From positions 186,001 through 250,000 of the forward strand of contig JAJFFT010000005.1 of assembly GCA_021776525.1 (NCBI GenBank): a stretch of DNA of 64,000 nt, in the 5' to 3' direction. This document shows positions 38,710-48,343 of this stretch, piece by piece. Both the position numbers and the translations under genes were made by a program. This stretch comes from Robiginitomaculum sp. (GTDB lineage Bacteria > Pseudomonadota > Alphaproteobacteria > Caulobacterales > Maricaulaceae). A model generated the notes under the pieces. That model was given only the letters and a program-made list of their open reading frames with translations, was not told where the DNA came from and made no database searches. Each line of letters starts with the position of its first letter. The first letter of the stretch is position 1.

Positions 38710-38720
38710 AGGAGAAAAAA

Positions 38721-39086
38721 ATGAAACATATTATCACCACAACAACTCTAATTTCAGCCATGGCGTTTTCGGGTGCGGCTTTTGCATCTTCCATGGATGC
38801 AGACTTGCAGGCGCTTTGCCAAAAGGATAGCGATAACACCGCACAAGGGTGCAGTTGTACTGTTGATTTGGTCAAATCCAGTATGGAGCCAAAATCCTAT
38901 GCTGTTCTACATGCTTTGGCGACTACCGACGATAACAGTGAAGAGCGCAATACCAAGCTGGCGGCTCTGTCGGCGACACCAGAAGATATGCAAGGTGTGG
39001 GCGAGAAGTTTCAGTCTCTGGTTGGAGACATCAAGGCAAAATGTAACGTAACCATCGAAAATTCGGACGGTGAAGGCGAGGGTTAG
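38721..39086 (+). CDS. Small periplasmic cysteine-containing protein, function unknown
   Basis: 121 residues with a clear signal peptide (LISAMAFSGAAFA, cleavage before SSMDAD). The mature part is about 98 residues, helical, acidic, with four cysteines: LCQKDS, GCSCTVDL and KCNVT. The spacing suggests two disulfides and the overall look is that of a small secreted helical protein; I do not recognise a named family. The start has AGGAGA 5-8 nt upstream. The gene stands alone between twin palindromes and a strong terminator, so it is a separately controlled unit. Confidence 0.75.
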   Translation: MKHIITTTTLISAMAFSGAAFASSMDADLQALCQKDSDNTAQGCSCTVDLVKSSMEPKSYAVLHALATTDDNSEERNTKLAALSATPEDMQGVGEKFQSLVGDIKAKCNVTIENSDGEGEG

Positions 39087-39117
39087 ACGCTGTTTTCAAA
39101 GAAGACCACAGCTTAGT

Positions 39118-39150
39118 AAAAAGGCCGGGGACGTATACCCGGCCTTTTTT
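39118..39150 (+). terminator. Rho-independent terminator (bidirectional in form)
   Basis: AAAAAGGCCGGG pairs with CCCGGCCTTTTT around an 8-base loop; A-tract before, T-tract after, so it can serve both the exported protein gene and the convergent gene at 39173. Confidence 0.88.
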
Positions 39151-39172
39151 ACATCTTTTGCCCGGCCTTGCT

Positions 39173-39433
39173 TTAATTGGCCAGACCCTGGCGCATGGAG
39201 AATTCGCCGCGGCGGACACGGGCCGGCAGGCGGTTGGCCATTTCGGCCACAACGTCTTCGCCGTAAACATCAATCAGGTCTGCAAAAGCAGCAAAAATTG
39301 CTGATGTTGCAATTTGTTCCGGCGCACACCCCCGCGTTAATGCCGTATCCCAGGCATCCAGAATAAGATCCAGTGCCTGATCTTTTTGCTCGTTCTTTGG
39401 TAATACTTCCACAGCTTCGCTATTGGCGCGCAT
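39173..39433 (-). CDS. Small conserved helical protein, function unknown
   Basis: 86 residues from ATG 39433 (AAGGGG upstream); GTG at 39442 is a possible alternative. The sequence DLILDAWDTALTRGC, SAIFAAFADLIDVYGEDVVAEM and RLPARVRRGEF resembles small cytosolic proteins found across Alphaproteobacteria without known role. It contains no Cys cluster or DNA-binding motif. It ends at the shared terminator and lies 72 bp downstream of the TIGR02301 gene on the same strand. Confidence 0.65.
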   Translation of the reverse strand: MRANSEAVEVLPKNEQKDQALDLILDAWDTALTRGCAPEQIATSAIFAAFADLIDVYGEDVVAEMANRLPARVRRGEFSMRQGLAN

Positions 39434-39505
39434 TGGCCCCACCCCTTAAATTACCCATTCACCTGTCCGGGCGGTTTTTCGCCTCTTGACGGTCTCAGGT
39501 ATAAT

Positions 39506-39916
39506 TCAATGTAGATAAGGATCTGCTAACGCGGCGGATAAAAGTTTTCCTTGTTCTGCTTTTCGTTGTTTTTGCGCCTCAATTTGGCGCACAGACCGGG
39601 AGGAGCAGCGTGGATAATAGTGCTTTTCCTGGCGATATCCGTGATTAAATGCGGCCACCAGATCATCGCGTTCATAGGCGGACAATTGCTCGATTTGCAA
39701 GAGTTCGCTCATTCGACCACGCCAGCTCTGATCTTGCAGGCCTGAACACGTGACAGTCAGATAATGCATAGCGCCCAGAGTATCGGCCAGTAACAAGCGA
39801 TTACGCGTCGTATCGGGTGGCCGATTGATCGCCTCCTGGGCACTAGAGTGTGTGGCCAGAGGCATCGCCGAAAAGACCGCTATAATGATTATAGCGGCCC
39901 AGCGGGGTCTAGACAT
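39506..39916 (-). CDS. TIGR02301 family exported protein
   Basis: A 136-residue protein with a signal peptide (IIIIAVFSAMPLATHSSA) and the TIGR02301 pattern: LADTLGAMHYLTVTCSG, QSWRGRMSELLQIE, RDDLVAAFNHGYRQ and YYPRC. The two Cys probably form a disulfide. The family is restricted to Alphaproteobacteria and its function is unknown. The frame is open to 40039, but ATG at 39916 gives the proper signal peptide. It overlaps the end of the superinfection-immunity-like gene by 8 bp, so the two are translated from one mRNA. Confidence 0.82.
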   Translation of the reverse strand: MSRPRWAAIIIIAVFSAMPLATHSSAQEAINRPPDTTRNRLLLADTLGAMHYLTVTCSGLQDQSWRGRMSELLQIEQLSAYERDDLVAAFNHGYRQEKHYYPRCSSRSVRQIEAQKQRKAEQGKLLSAALADPYLH

Positions 39917-40088
39917 AATAGCGGCGGACGCTGGTGAACGACCAGATAAACGCAAACAGCCAACCAATAAGGGTCCAGCCCAGTAATAAATTAAGTAAAA
40001 AAATCGCACCGGCATTGTGATGGCCGCGAATAAGCGCAATCATCCAAGGCAAAAAGTAGAGCAATAGTGGAATAAGCGCGAATTCCAT
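39909..40088 (-). CDS. Superinfection-immunity-like small membrane protein
   Basis: A 59-residue protein with two membrane helices: ALIPLLLYFLPWMIALI, the loop RGHHNAGAI, then FLLNLLLGWTLIGWLFAFIW. This is the pattern of the Imm_superinfect family, named after phage T4 Imm, which blocks DNA entry of a second phage; chromosomal members are widespread and mostly untested. ATG at 40088 has an excellent GGAGG site 6 nt upstream. The stop overlaps the TIGR02301 start by 8 bp. Confidence 0.8.
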   Translation of the reverse strand: MEFALIPLLLYFLPWMIALIRGHHNAGAIFLLNLLLGWTLIGWLFAFIWSFTSVRRYYV

Positions 40089-40220
40089 CGCGGACCTCCA
40101 GTTTCTATTGCCCCTCAGCCTTTACAATATAGGGATTTGCATGGCTCGCGTAAAGGTGAATGGCTCGTGTTTATGCTTTTGGTTAAGCTTTATATGGGAC
40201 GCCAGCATTACGAGGTTGTT

Positions 40221-41201
40221 ATGCGGACATTGATTTTTACGCTCTCTCTTTTAGGAATAATGGTTGCGCCAGCTTTTTCAGAGGTGCCACAAACGCTTAA
40301 AAAGGACTGGCCAGATACCGATTTTACGCAATCGAGTATTGAATTATCTTCAATTTTAAGCGGCGGCCCGCCCAAGGATGGCATTCCATCCATTGATCAG
40401 CCCACATTTATTCCGGTCAGTGATTCGGACTTATCGGAAAGCGAGCCGGTGATCGGGTTGGTGGTCAATAAAGTTGCGCGGGCTTATCCACTGCGCATTT
40501 TGACGTGGCACGAAATTGTCAACGATGAAATTGGCGGGGTCCCGGTGATCGTCACATATTGTCCCTTATGTAACTCAGCCGTTGTTTATGACCGCCGGTT
40601 CAAGGGCGCGAAAGGGGCACCGACTTTTGGAACATCTGGCTTGTTGCGAAACTCAAATCTGGTCATGTATGACCGGGGCAGCCAGACCTGGTGGCAGCAA
40701 TTTACCGGTGATGCTATTGTCGGGCGCTTCAATCAAACGAAGTTGAAAACACTGCCGTCACGCTTGGAATCTTTTGCAAACTTTAAAAAGCGCTTTCCAA
40801 AGGGCGCGGTATTGATCCCCAATGATCCCGCGGCTCGGCCTTATGGCCGTAATCCTTATGCGGGGTATGATACAGCCGTAAAGCCGTTTTTGTACCGTGG
40901 TGATCTGCCCAAGAATATACCGCCGATGTCGCGTGTTGTGGTGGTGGGCGATACCGCTTATGAGCTGCGCTTTATTCGGGAACAAGAGGTGCTCACCGAT
41001 GGGGATGTACGCCTGACCTATGAGGGGGATCACGCCTCTGCACTGGATGCGGGGCGAATTGTCGATAGTCGCCCCGTCCCTGGTGTTTCAGTGCGCAAGC
41101 GAAATGCGCAAGGTATATGGGACGAGGCCCCCTATGACGTTACCTTTGCCTTTGTGTTTCATGCCTTTAAACCCCATGGCAAATGGAGGCTCGCACCATA
41201 A
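40221..41201 (+). CDS. DUF3179 domain-containing exported protein
   Basis: 326 residues with a signal peptide (FTLSLLGIMVAPAFS). The DUF3179 core is seen in RAYPLRILTWHEIVND, VIVTYCPLCNSAVVYDR with a CxxC pair, and FGTSGLLRNSNLVMYDR followed by SQTWWQQFTGDAI. The family is widespread and uncharacterised; the CPLC motif could bind metal or form a disulfide. The start at 40221 has GAGG 6 nt upstream; the frame opens at 40137 but that extension carries no family signal. It is divergent from the superinfection-immunity-like gene. Confidence 0.87.
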   Translation: MRTLIFTLSLLGIMVAPAFSEVPQTLKKDWPDTDFTQSSIELSSILSGGPPKDGIPSIDQPTFIPVSDSDLSESEPVIGLVVNKVARAYPLRILTWHEIVNDEIGGVPVIVTYCPLCNSAVVYDRRFKGAKGAPTFGTSGLLRNSNLVMYDRGSQTWWQQFTGDAIVGRFNQTKLKTLPSRLESFANFKKRFPKGAVLIPNDPAARPYGRNPYAGYDTAVKPFLYRGDLPKNIPPMSRVVVVGDTAYELRFIREQEVLTDGDVRLTYEGDHASALDAGRIVDSRPVPGVSVRKRNAQGIWDEAPYDVTFAFVFHAFKPHGKWRLAP

Positions 41202-41261
41202 AAAGCGGTGTTGGTTTGATTTTTTGTTGCGCTGCGTCATTTGACAATTTATGTCCATTGC

Positions 41262-41696
41262 ATGGAACACGAAAACAGAACCAAGGCCCCCGAAGGCTAT
41301 GTGCAATGGTCGGCCAAGGACCGCTTTGAAGATCGTAATGGACCAATTTTTGTCCATAAGGGTCGCAACCCGGAACCGGGGCAGGGCCTTTTAAAATTCT
41401 ACGCTGAACAACGCCATTGTAATGGTGGCGGTGCGGTGCATGGCGGCATGTTGATGACCTTTGCCGACAGTGCCTTGTTTGCCATTGCCCGGCGTGCGTT
41501 TGAGGGTGATCACGGCGTGACCGTGACCATGAATAATGAATTTGTCACCGCTGCCTGGCCGGACAACTGGATTGAGGCTGATGGTGAACTGGTTCGCAAA
41601 ACCAAATCGGGGCTGATGTTCGTGCGCGGTAAACTCTTTTGCGGCGAGAAAACCATATTGCTGTTTTCAGGCCTGTTAAAGCGCATCAGTATTTAA
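41262..41696 (+). CDS. PaaI-family hotdog thioesterase
   Basis: A 144-residue acyl-CoA thioesterase-like protein. The hotdog active-site motif GGGAVHGGMLMTFADSALF is intact, with the Asp that activates water, followed by TVTMNNEFVTAAW and GLMFVRGKLF. The substrate is unknown. TTG at 41241 is also in frame, but ATG at 41262 (MEHENRT) is preferred; neither has a strong ribosome site. It ends 10 bp from the convergent TPR gene. Confidence 0.85.
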   Translation: MEHENRTKAPEGYVQWSAKDRFEDRNGPIFVHKGRNPEPGQGLLKFYAEQRHCNGGGAVHGGMLMTFADSALFAIARRAFEGDHGVTVTMNNEFVTAAWPDNWIEADGELVRKTKSGLMFVRGKLFCGEKTILLFSGLLKRISI

Positions 41697-41706
41697 CGAC
41701 ACAGGA

Positions 41707-43929
41707 TTATTTTTGGCTTTTTATTTCCACCCAGTTTGGTTTGGGATTGGCCAGTTGTGCCTCGATGGCGGTGCGGTGTTTGGCGGCATTTTGCTTCATG
41801 CGCACTTCACGCTTGGCGTATTCTGTTGTGCCGCGCAAATCATCAAACGGCGGGGTGGTGAAGAAGGCCTCGCTGGCAAAACCCAAATTCAAAAAGCGGT
41901 CGATCCATACATAGGCCGCTTTCTTGTCGCCTTTTGTCAATTGCAATAATATGCCAGTGCGCAAATCATCGCCCAAATTATAGTCCGTCGCCTTATCGCG
42001 ACCAAAATAGCTTTCCAATTGATCCACGAATAGTTCCGCATCTGCATCGCCATTCTCTTTGAAGATATAGGCCAGAAAACCATACCTAATGGCAGTGTAT
42101 GGGATTACCTTGCTCTCTACCAGTTTGGTGTCCGTAACATATTTACGAAAGCCGGGATACGCGCCCTTGAGGTCTCCGCTGGCAAATAAAACATAACTCA
42201 TACCGGGATTATCCGGATGCTCGCGGGCCAAATGCTGCGCACTCTCTTTTTGCCCGCGCAAGAATAAAGCAAGCGCAAGATCATCTGGCTGTTTTGATAC
42301 TTTCGATACTTCGCTGTACATGCCCAAAGCAAAATACACATTGGCAAGAGCACCCTGTGATGTGTCATTTTCAGGATTAAGCGCTAGTGCATCCATATAC
42401 AGACTGTGGGCGCCAGCAATATCGCCGTCTTCATAAGATAAGCGCGCCAAATTTTGAAACCCAAACGGGCTATCCGGGTTCCAGCGCACATTATCGCGCA
42501 TCGTCTTCCTGGCCGCTTCTCTGTCCCCCACCTGTAATTGAGCATAGCTAACATTATTAAGAATAACGGGGGAAAGCGGGTCAAGCGCCAGCGCTTTTTG
42601 TATAGTGGCCAAAACCTCATGGTTGTTCGCCCGATTGACGGTTGCGTTGACTTTTCGCAAATAGGCATCCGCATAGTTCGGGTTTGCCGCAATGGCGCGG
42701 TCGGCGAATGCGACCGCTTTTTCATATTCATTTTCATTTATTGCCAAAAGGGCCGCAGAAGCCAGGCTTTCGGCGGAATTCGGGGCTAATGCCAAGGCGC
42801 GCTCTACATGGGGTTTGGCGAGGCGTATGCTCTCGATTGTCTGCATATCCGTATAGTTATCCATCAACAGATACGTATCCGCGAGGCCGGAATAGGCCGG
42901 GGCAAATTCGGGGTCGAGGGTGATGACCTGCTGAAAGCCTGTTTTGGCGGCCTTTAATGGTCCCGGCTTGCGTTTGTTCAAGTTTTGTCGGGCCCGCAAA
43001 TAAAGCTCATAGGCCTCCAGATTTTCGGTGCGCGGCGCTTGTTTGGCCGGGGCGAGGGATAGTTTGCCTTTCAGCTCGCCCACAATCGCGGCGGCGATTT
43101 CGTCCTGAATGGCAAAAATGTTTTCCGCCGTTAAGGGCCGATCATAGGTTTGTGACCACATATGTTCGTCGGTTTTGGTGTCGATCAATTGCGCGGTAAT
43201 GCGCAATGTGGCGCCGGCCTTGCGGATGCTGCCTTCCAGGATATGCCCCACGTTCAGGGCCTTTGCGATCTCGCCAGTGCTGGCTTTGCGGTTCTTGAAA
43301 GCAAAAGCCGACGTGCGTGACGAAACCTTCAGGCCGTCTATACGGGCCAACACGTTCAGCAATTCCTCGGAAATGCCATTGGCGAAATATTCCTGATCTT
43401 TATCGGACGAAAAATCCTCAAACGGCAGTACGGCGATGGAGGGCGTGGTGCCTATGCTCGCATCCTTCGAGGCTCCCCCCAAAAGGTTTGGGCCTCGCTC
43501 CTCTGGATGAGGATTGGCGTTGCCATTATCTATCACCTCGTCCTGAGGTGCCGCGTCTTTCGCGGCCTCGAAGGGCGCAGGCGCAGGCCGCGTCCCCTGC
43601 CAGATGACCAGTGCCGCCACCAGAACCAACCCGCCGATAATTACATAATCCAGCGTCCGTCCGGTTTTGGCGGTAACGCTCTCGCCTTCGTCCACCGTCT
43701 CTGTGCGCTTTACCCCCTCCGGCGTCATCTCAAATGCCCAGGCGAGCAGCATGGCGATCGGAAAGCCAAGCAGCAGCAAGCTAACCACCAGCGTGTCAAA
43801 CCATGGCGGCAGGTTCATGGCATTTTCCAGCGCCCCGGCCACCTGCATCAATATCCAGCCGACCACCGCATAGACCCCGGCGACGCGGAAGATATTACGA
43901 CGGCGTAGTTCCGTCAGGATTTCGGTCAT
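41707..43929 (-). CDS. Membrane-anchored FlgO/TolB-like and TPR protein
   Basis: 740 residues. The N-terminus (LRRRNIFRVAGVYAVVGW) leads into two membrane helices (about 15-33 and 45-65) and a third at about 93-110 (VIIGGLVLVAALVIWQ). A low-complexity linker (about 112-160) is encoded by two palindromic repeats. Then comes a FlgO/TolB-like domain (SIAVLPFEDFSSDKDQEYFA to about residue 300) and at least six TPR-like repeats with an LDPLSPVILNN-type pattern. Related proteins often carry an N-terminal adenylate cyclase or winged helix; here only the membrane anchor is present. Role unknown; peptidoglycan or protein-complex scaffolding is inference. Confidence 0.83.
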   Translation of the reverse strand: MTEILTELRRRNIFRVAGVYAVVGWILMQVAGALENAMNLPPWFDTLVVSLLLLGFPIAMLLAWAFEMTPEGVKRTETVDEGESVTAKTGRTLDYVIIGGLVLVAALVIWQGTRPAPAPFEAAKDAAPQDEVIDNGNANPHPEERGPNLLGGASKDASIGTTPSIAVLPFEDFSSDKDQEYFANGISEELLNVLARIDGLKVSSRTSAFAFKNRKASTGEIAKALNVGHILEGSIRKAGATLRITAQLIDTKTDEHMWSQTYDRPLTAENIFAIQDEIAAAIVGELKGKLSLAPAKQAPRTENLEAYELYLRARQNLNKRKPGPLKAAKTGFQQVITLDPEFAPAYSGLADTYLLMDNYTDMQTIESIRLAKPHVERALALAPNSAESLASAALLAINENEYEKAVAFADRAIAANPNYADAYLRKVNATVNRANNHEVLATIQKALALDPLSPVILNNVSYAQLQVGDREAARKTMRDNVRWNPDSPFGFQNLARLSYEDGDIAGAHSLYMDALALNPENDTSQGALANVYFALGMYSEVSKVSKQPDDLALALFLRGQKESAQHLAREHPDNPGMSYVLFASGDLKGAYPGFRKYVTDTKLVESKVIPYTAIRYGFLAYIFKENGDADAELFVDQLESYFGRDKATDYNLGDDLRTGILLQLTKGDKKAAYVWIDRFLNLGFASEAFFTTPPFDDLRGTTEYAKREVRMKQNAAKHRTAIEAQLANPKPNWVEIKSQK
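43457..43512. repeat. Palindromic repeat inside the TPR gene, copy 1
   Basis: Ends are CATCCTTCGAGGCTC and CTCTGGATGAGG, the common alphaproteobacterial CCTTCGAGG...GGATGAGG element. On the coding strand it is read in frame as PHPEERGPNLLGGASKDAS. Confidence 0.7.
43535..43577. repeat. Palindromic repeat inside the TPR gene, copy 2 (inverted)
   Basis: CACCTCGTCCTGAGG to GGCCTCGAAGGG, the same element family as copy 1 but inverted, with an internal GCCGCG...CGCGGC hairpin. It encodes PFEAAKDAAPQDEV in frame. Confidence 0.7.
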
Positions 43930-44026
43930 AGAAGATGTTCCATTAGCACGCTACCACACTCTAGGCGTTCTTAGCGTGTTTCGAGCGACCCATGCAACAT
44001 ATAAGAGAAATGCCGCCTTGGGATGC

Positions 44027-45505
44027 TCAATCCAGTAGTTTTTCGCGCAGCAATTTGTTCACCGCTTGCGGATTGGCCTTGCCCTTGCTGGCCTGCATCA
44101 CCTGGCCAACAAACCAGCCCAGCGTTTTGGGCTTGTCTTTGACCTTGGCGGCCTGATCCGGATTGGCGGCGATAATATCGTCAATCATGGCCTCGATGGC
44201 ACCGGTATCGGTGACCTGTTTCAGGCCACGTTCTTCCACGATAGCTGTGGGCTCGCCGCCCTCGGTCCAACAAATCTCGAACACTTGTTTGGCAATTTTC
44301 CCAGAAATAACATCATCAGAAATCATCCCGACAATAGCTTTATTGGCGGCGCTGGACACCGGACAATCGTTGATCTCGACATTTTCCTTGTTAAGTTTGC
44401 CAAAGACCTCGTTCAGAACCCAGTTGGCGGCAAGTTTCTTGTCATTGCCGTCGGCTACTTCTTCATAATAGGCGGCTTTTTCACGGTCGCTAACAAGTAC
44501 GCTGGCGTCATAGTCCGACAGGCCAAAATCCTTCACGTAGCGGATTTTTTTCTCGTCCGGCAGTTCTGGCAGATCCGCCGCTACATTATCCAGCCATTCC
44601 TTGCTGAGTTTTACAGGCAGCAGATCGGGATCGGGAAAATAGCGATAATCATGGGCATCTTCTTTAGAGCGCATAGTCCGGGTTTCGCCGGTATCGGTGT
44701 TATAAAGTCGGGTCTCCTGATCAATTTCGCCGCCGTCTTCCAGTATTTCAATCTGACGACGGGCTTCGTATTCAATGGCGTGTTGAATAAACCGCATGGA
44801 ATTGAGGTTTTTAATCTCACAACGCGTGCCCAAATCACCGCCCGGACGCCGCACAGAAACATTCACATCGGCGCGCAAATTACCCTTTTCCATATCCCCG
44901 TCACAGGTGCCCAGATAACGCACCAGAGCGCGCAATTTACGCACATAGGCGGCGGCCTCGCGGGCTGAGCGCATATCCGGCTTGGAGACGATTTCCATCA
45001 ATGCCACGCCGCAGCGATTGAGGTCCACATAGGTCGCATTGGGGTCAAGATCGTGAATGGATTTTCCGGCATCCTGTTCCAGATGCAGGCGTTCGATGCC
45101 CACAGTAATGGCTTCGCCATCGCCCAGTTCAACCAGCATTTCGCCTTCACCAACAATCGGGTGGTAAAGCTGGCTGATTTGATAGCCTTGGGGCAGATCG
45201 GGGTAGAAATAGTTTTTACGGTCAAAGCGCGAAAATGCATTGATTTGGGCTTTCATGCCCATGCCGGTGCGGACGGCCTGTTCGACGCAATATTCATTCA
45301 AAACCGGCAACAAGCCGGGCATGGCGGCATCGACTAAAGACACTTGAGTGTTTGGTTCTGCGCCATATTCCGTGGCAGCACCAGAAAACAACTTGGCCTT
45401 GGAGGCCACTTGCGCGTGAATTTCCAGCCCGATGATGATTTCCCAATCACCGGTTTCGGTGGTGATCCAGTCAGATTTGTCGGCGACGCGTTCCGCAGTA
45501 AACAT
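44027..45505 (-). CDS. gatB: Aspartyl/glutamyl-tRNA amidotransferase subunit B
   Basis: Kinase/tRNA-binding subunit of GatCAB, which converts Glu-tRNA(Gln) and Asp-tRNA(Asn) to the amidated forms. 492 residues. [12 protein letters not shown] at the N-terminus, [19 protein letters not shown], and [15 protein letters not shown] are signatures; the C-terminal YqeY-like tail ([20 protein letters not shown]) is complete. ATG at 45505 (MFTAERV) with AAGGAAAG upstream is the proper start; the frame is open to 45610 but that runs into gatA. Order gatC-gatA-gatB on one strand. Confidence 0.97.
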   Translation of the reverse strand: MFTAERVADKSDWITTETGDWEIIIGLEIHAQVASKAKLFSGAATEYGAEPNTQVSLVDAAMPGLLPVLNEYCVEQAVRTGMGMKAQINAFSRFDRKNYFYPDLPQGYQISQLYHPIVGEGEMLVELGDGEAITVGIERLHLEQDAGKSIHDLDPNATYVDLNRCGVALMEIVSKPDMRSAREAAAYVRKLRALVRYLGTCDGDMEKGNLRADVNVSVRRPGGDLGTRCEIKNLNSMRFIQHAIEYEARRQIEILEDGGEIDQETRLYNTDTGETRTMRSKEDAHDYRYFPDPDLLPVKLSKEWLDNVAADLPELPDEKKIRYVKDFGLSDYDASVLVSDREKAAYYEEVADGNDKKLAANWVLNEVFGKLNKENVEINDCPVSSAANKAIVGMISDDVISGKIAKQVFEICWTEGGEPTAIVEERGLKQVTDTGAIEAMIDDIIAANPDQAAKVKDKPKTLGWFVGQVMQASKGKANPQAVNKLLREKLLD

Positions 45506-45515
45506 TCTTCTTTCC

Positions 45516-46988
45516 TTACCACCATTTGCCGGGTTTGGCGTTAAAGCCAGCGGCGCGTTCCAGTGCACCACCAACGGCAAAGCAGGTTTCTTCATCCATG
45601 GCTTTGCCAATCACTTGCAGGCCCAAAGGCAAGCCAGAACTGTCCAGACTCGCCGGGACAGATATGCCAGGCAGGCCAGCCAAATTGGCGGTCACGGTGA
45701 AAATATCGTTCAGATACATTTTAATCGGGTCGTTGAACTTGGCGTTGATGCCAAAAGCGGCACTGGGCGCCGTGGGGGTCAACAGGGCATCACATTGCGT
45801 GAAAACCGCGTTAAAATCTTCGGCTATACGAGCCCGTACCTTTTGAGCGCGGATATAATAGGCATCATAAAACCCAGCAGAGAGCACATAGGCACCGATC
45901 ATAATGCGGCGGCGCACTTCTTCACCAAATCCCGCTCCGCGACTTTTTTCATAGGTTTCGGTCAGGTCAGCACCGTCAACGCGAACGCCGTAGCGCATGC
46001 CGTCATAACGGGCCAGATTGGACGAAGCCTCGGCCGGGGCGATGATGTAATAGGCCGGCAGCGCATATTGAGTGTGCGGCAGGCTGACATCGACAATCTC
46101 GCACCCTTCGGCGCGCAGCCAATCAATGCCGTCGGCCCAGATCTTTTCAATCTCGGCGGGCATGCCTTCGACACGATATTCCTTGGGTATGCCAATGCGC
46201 AGGCCTTTTAGCGAGCGCGTACATGCAGCAGCAAAATCTGGCACATCAGCATTGATCGAGGTGGAATCCTTGGGATCATAGCCGGACATAGAGCGCAACA
46301 TAATGGCCGCATCCTCGACCGTGCGGGTAATGGGGCCAGCCTGATCCAGCGAGGAGGCAAAGGCCACAATGCCATACCGTGAACAGCGTCCATAGGTGGG
46401 TTTAACGCCCACTGTGCCAGTAAAACTGGCCGGTTGACGGATCGAGCCACCGGTATCAGTGGCCGTGGCCCCAAGGCACAGGTTTGCCGCCACAGCCGCC
46501 GCCGAGCCACCAGACGAGCCGCCGGGGACCAAGGCCTGGGTTTCGCCATTGGCGCGCCATGGATTGACCACCGGGCCAAAGGCCGAGTTTTCGTTCGACG
46601 AACCCATAGCAAACTCGTCCATATTGAGCTTGCCCAGCATAACCGCGCCGTCGCGCCACAAATTGGCGCTGACTGTGCTTTCATAAGGCGGCGTAAAATC
46701 ACCCAGGATTTTACTGCCTGCTGTGGTGCGTACACCCTTGGTGCAAAAGAGGTCCTTAATGCCCAGGGGAATGCCGTCCAATGGGCCTGTTTTGGCGTTT
46801 GCCCGGCGTGCGTCCGAAGCATCAGCCATGGTCAGCGCGCGCTCAGCAGTGGTTACCAGATAAGCATTCAATTGCCCGGCTGCGCCCATGGCGTCCAGAT
46901 GTGCCTGAGTTAGCTCTCGTGATGAGAAGTCTTTTGCGGCCAGCCCTTTGAGGGCGCCGGCAAGTGTCAGATCGTTCAGGGCGCTCAT
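45516..46988 (-). CDS. gatA: Glutamyl/aspartyl-tRNA amidotransferase subunit A
   Basis: Glutaminase subunit of GatCAB that releases ammonia for transamidation. 490 residues of the amidase-signature family: [14 protein letters not shown] with the catalytic Lys, the Gly/Ser-rich core [18 protein letters not shown], and the nucleophile region [15 protein letters not shown]. Complete. Its start is adjacent to the gatC stop and it is followed 10 bp later by gatB, a compact gatCAB operon. Confidence 0.97.
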   Translation of the reverse strand: MSALNDLTLAGALKGLAAKDFSSRELTQAHLDAMGAAGQLNAYLVTTAERALTMADASDARRANAKTGPLDGIPLGIKDLFCTKGVRTTAGSKILGDFTPPYESTVSANLWRDGAVMLGKLNMDEFAMGSSNENSAFGPVVNPWRANGETQALVPGGSSGGSAAAVAANLCLGATATDTGGSIRQPASFTGTVGVKPTYGRCSRYGIVAFASSLDQAGPITRTVEDAAIMLRSMSGYDPKDSTSINADVPDFAAACTRSLKGLRIGIPKEYRVEGMPAEIEKIWADGIDWLRAEGCEIVDVSLPHTQYALPAYYIIAPAEASSNLARYDGMRYGVRVDGADLTETYEKSRGAGFGEEVRRRIMIGAYVLSAGFYDAYYIRAQKVRARIAEDFNAVFTQCDALLTPTAPSAAFGINAKFNDPIKMYLNDIFTVTANLAGLPGISVPASLDSSGLPLGLQVIGKAMDEETCFAVGGALERAAGFNAKPGKWW

Positions 46989-47275
46989 TATTCCACTGCC
47001 TTGGGCATGACAAAAAAGCCCTCTTCGGTGCGCGGCGCATTGGCCAGCACATCATCACGAATATTGCCGTCATTGACGATGTCCTGGCGGACTGGTGTCG
47101 ATACATCCTCGACCGAGGCCATGGGGGCTACGCCTTCCACATCGACCTCGTTGAGCTGTTCAATCCAGTGCAAAATACCGTTCAGTTCGTCGGCGAGTGG
47201 CGCAAGGCGTTCTTCGGCCACCTCAAGGCGGGCCAGATGGGCAATCTTGCGCACAGTTTTTGCGTCAACAGACAT
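46988..47275 (-). CDS. gatC: Glutamyl/aspartyl-tRNA amidotransferase subunit C
   Basis: Small 95-residue subunit that stabilises GatA-Gat[18 protein letters not shown] and [15 protein letters not shown] are the family helices, and the C-terminal [22 protein letters not shown] tail ([20 protein letters not shown]) is typical. First gene of gatCAB. It is divergent from pyrB with 123 bp between starts, a shared promoter region. Confidence 0.95.
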   Translation of the reverse strand: MSVDAKTVRKIAHLARLEVAEERLAPLADELNGILHWIEQLNEVDVEGVAPMASVEDVSTPVRQDIVNDGNIRDDVLANAPRTEEGFFVMPKAVE

Positions 47276-47398
47276 GGCAAATCCTTAAAAACCTGTGCAA
47301 GTCGCTGGCGTAACAAAGCCAGACTAAAAGGGCAAGTGATTGCTGTGACCGGAGACAGCTTGCGCATTCTGCTCAGTCACGCTAGAGGGTCTCTTTGC

Positions 47399-48343
47399 AT
47401 GACCAAACGCTATAAAGATACCTTCACCGGGCCACACTTGTTGGGCATCGCCGGGTTAAACCGGCTGGAGGTGGATTCGCTTCTTGATAGCGCCGCAGGA
47501 TATGTTGCGCTTAACCGTCGCCGTGACAAGCACCTTGATGTGTTAAGCGGCCGTACGCTGGTCAACCTTTTCTTTGAACCATCGACCAGAACGCAAAGCT
47601 CATTCGAGCTGGCCGGCAAGCGTCTGGGGGCTGATGTGATCAACATGGCCATCAAATCCTCATCAGTGGCCAAAGGCGAGACCCTGATTGATACTGCGGT
47701 TACCCTGAATGCCATGCACCCCGACTTGCTGGTGGTGCGCCACAGCGCCTCAGGCGCGGCTGCACTGCTCAGTCAAAAGGTTGATTGCGCGGTCATCAAT
47801 GCCGGGGATGGTGCGCACGAGCACCCAACACAGGCGCTTTTGGATGCTCTGACCTTGCGGGCGCATTTTGGTGATCTGGCCGGGTGCAGAATCGCGATTT
47901 GTGGGGATGTGGTGCACAGCCGTGTGGCGCGCTCTGATATTACACTGCTCACCCTGATGGGGGCCGAAGTGCGCCTTTGTGCGCCGCCCACCTTATTGCC
48001 GGGCAGTGCGCACGAATGGGGTGTCGGGGTTTTTCACGATATGCGAGAGGCCCTTGATGGATGTGATGTGGTCATGGTGCTGCGTTTGCAACGCGAGCGG
48101 ATGACCAGTGCCTGTGTGCCCTCGACGCGTGAATATTTTCGATATTATGGTCTGGATCGGGCCAAGCTGTCGCACGCCAAAAAAGGCGCTTTGGTTATGC
48201 ACCCGGGGCCGATGAACCGGGGCGTGGAGATTGATTCAGAAATTGCGGATGATCCGAAAACCAGCCTGATTACTGAACAGGTGGAATCCGGTGTGGCGGT
48301 GCGCATGGCGGTTCTGGCAGCATTGGCCGGAGGCGCATCATGA
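47399..48343 (+). CDS. pyrB: Aspartate carbamoyltransferase catalytic subunit
   Basis: Second step of de novo pyrimidine synthesis: carbamoyl phosphate plus aspartate to carbamoylaspartate. 314 residues. The carbamoyl-phosphate loop [13 protein letters not shown] is intact, with [34 protein letters not shown] and [15 protein letters not shown] at 47399 with AGAGGG 9 nt upstream is the true start; the frame is open from 46964 but the extension is antisense to gatC and gatA. No pyrI regulatory subunit follows; instead pyrC' overlaps by 4 bp, the class A ATCase arrangement. Confidence 0.97.
   Translation: MTKRYKDTFTGPHLLGIAGLNRLEVDSLLDSAAGYVALNRRRDKHLDVLSGRTLVNLFFEPSTRTQSSFELAGKRLGADVINMAIKSSSVAKGETLIDTAVTLNAMHPDLLVVRHSASGAAALLSQKVDCAVINAGDGAHEHPTQALLDALTLRAHFGDLAGCRIAICGDVVHSRVARSDITLLTLMGAEVRLCAPPTLLPGSAHEWGVGVFHDMREALDGCDVVMVLRLQRERMTSACVPSTREYFRYYGLDRAKLSHAKKGALVMHPGPMNRGVEIDSEIADDPKTSLITEQVESGVAVRMAVLAALAGGAS

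Noticed and set aside
38681..38720. Riboswitch upstream of the small exported protein gene
   Set aside because: Only two simple palindromes are seen; no known aptamer fold could be recognised, so they are reported as operator or hairpin candidates.
44066..44968. 300-codon plus-strand frame inside gatB
   Set aside because: Antisense shadow of the well-supported gatB; no family motifs.
46964..47398. N-terminal extension of pyrB
   Set aside because: The extension is antisense to gatC and the start of gatA; ATG at 47399 with its own ribosome site begins the conserved ATCase sequence.
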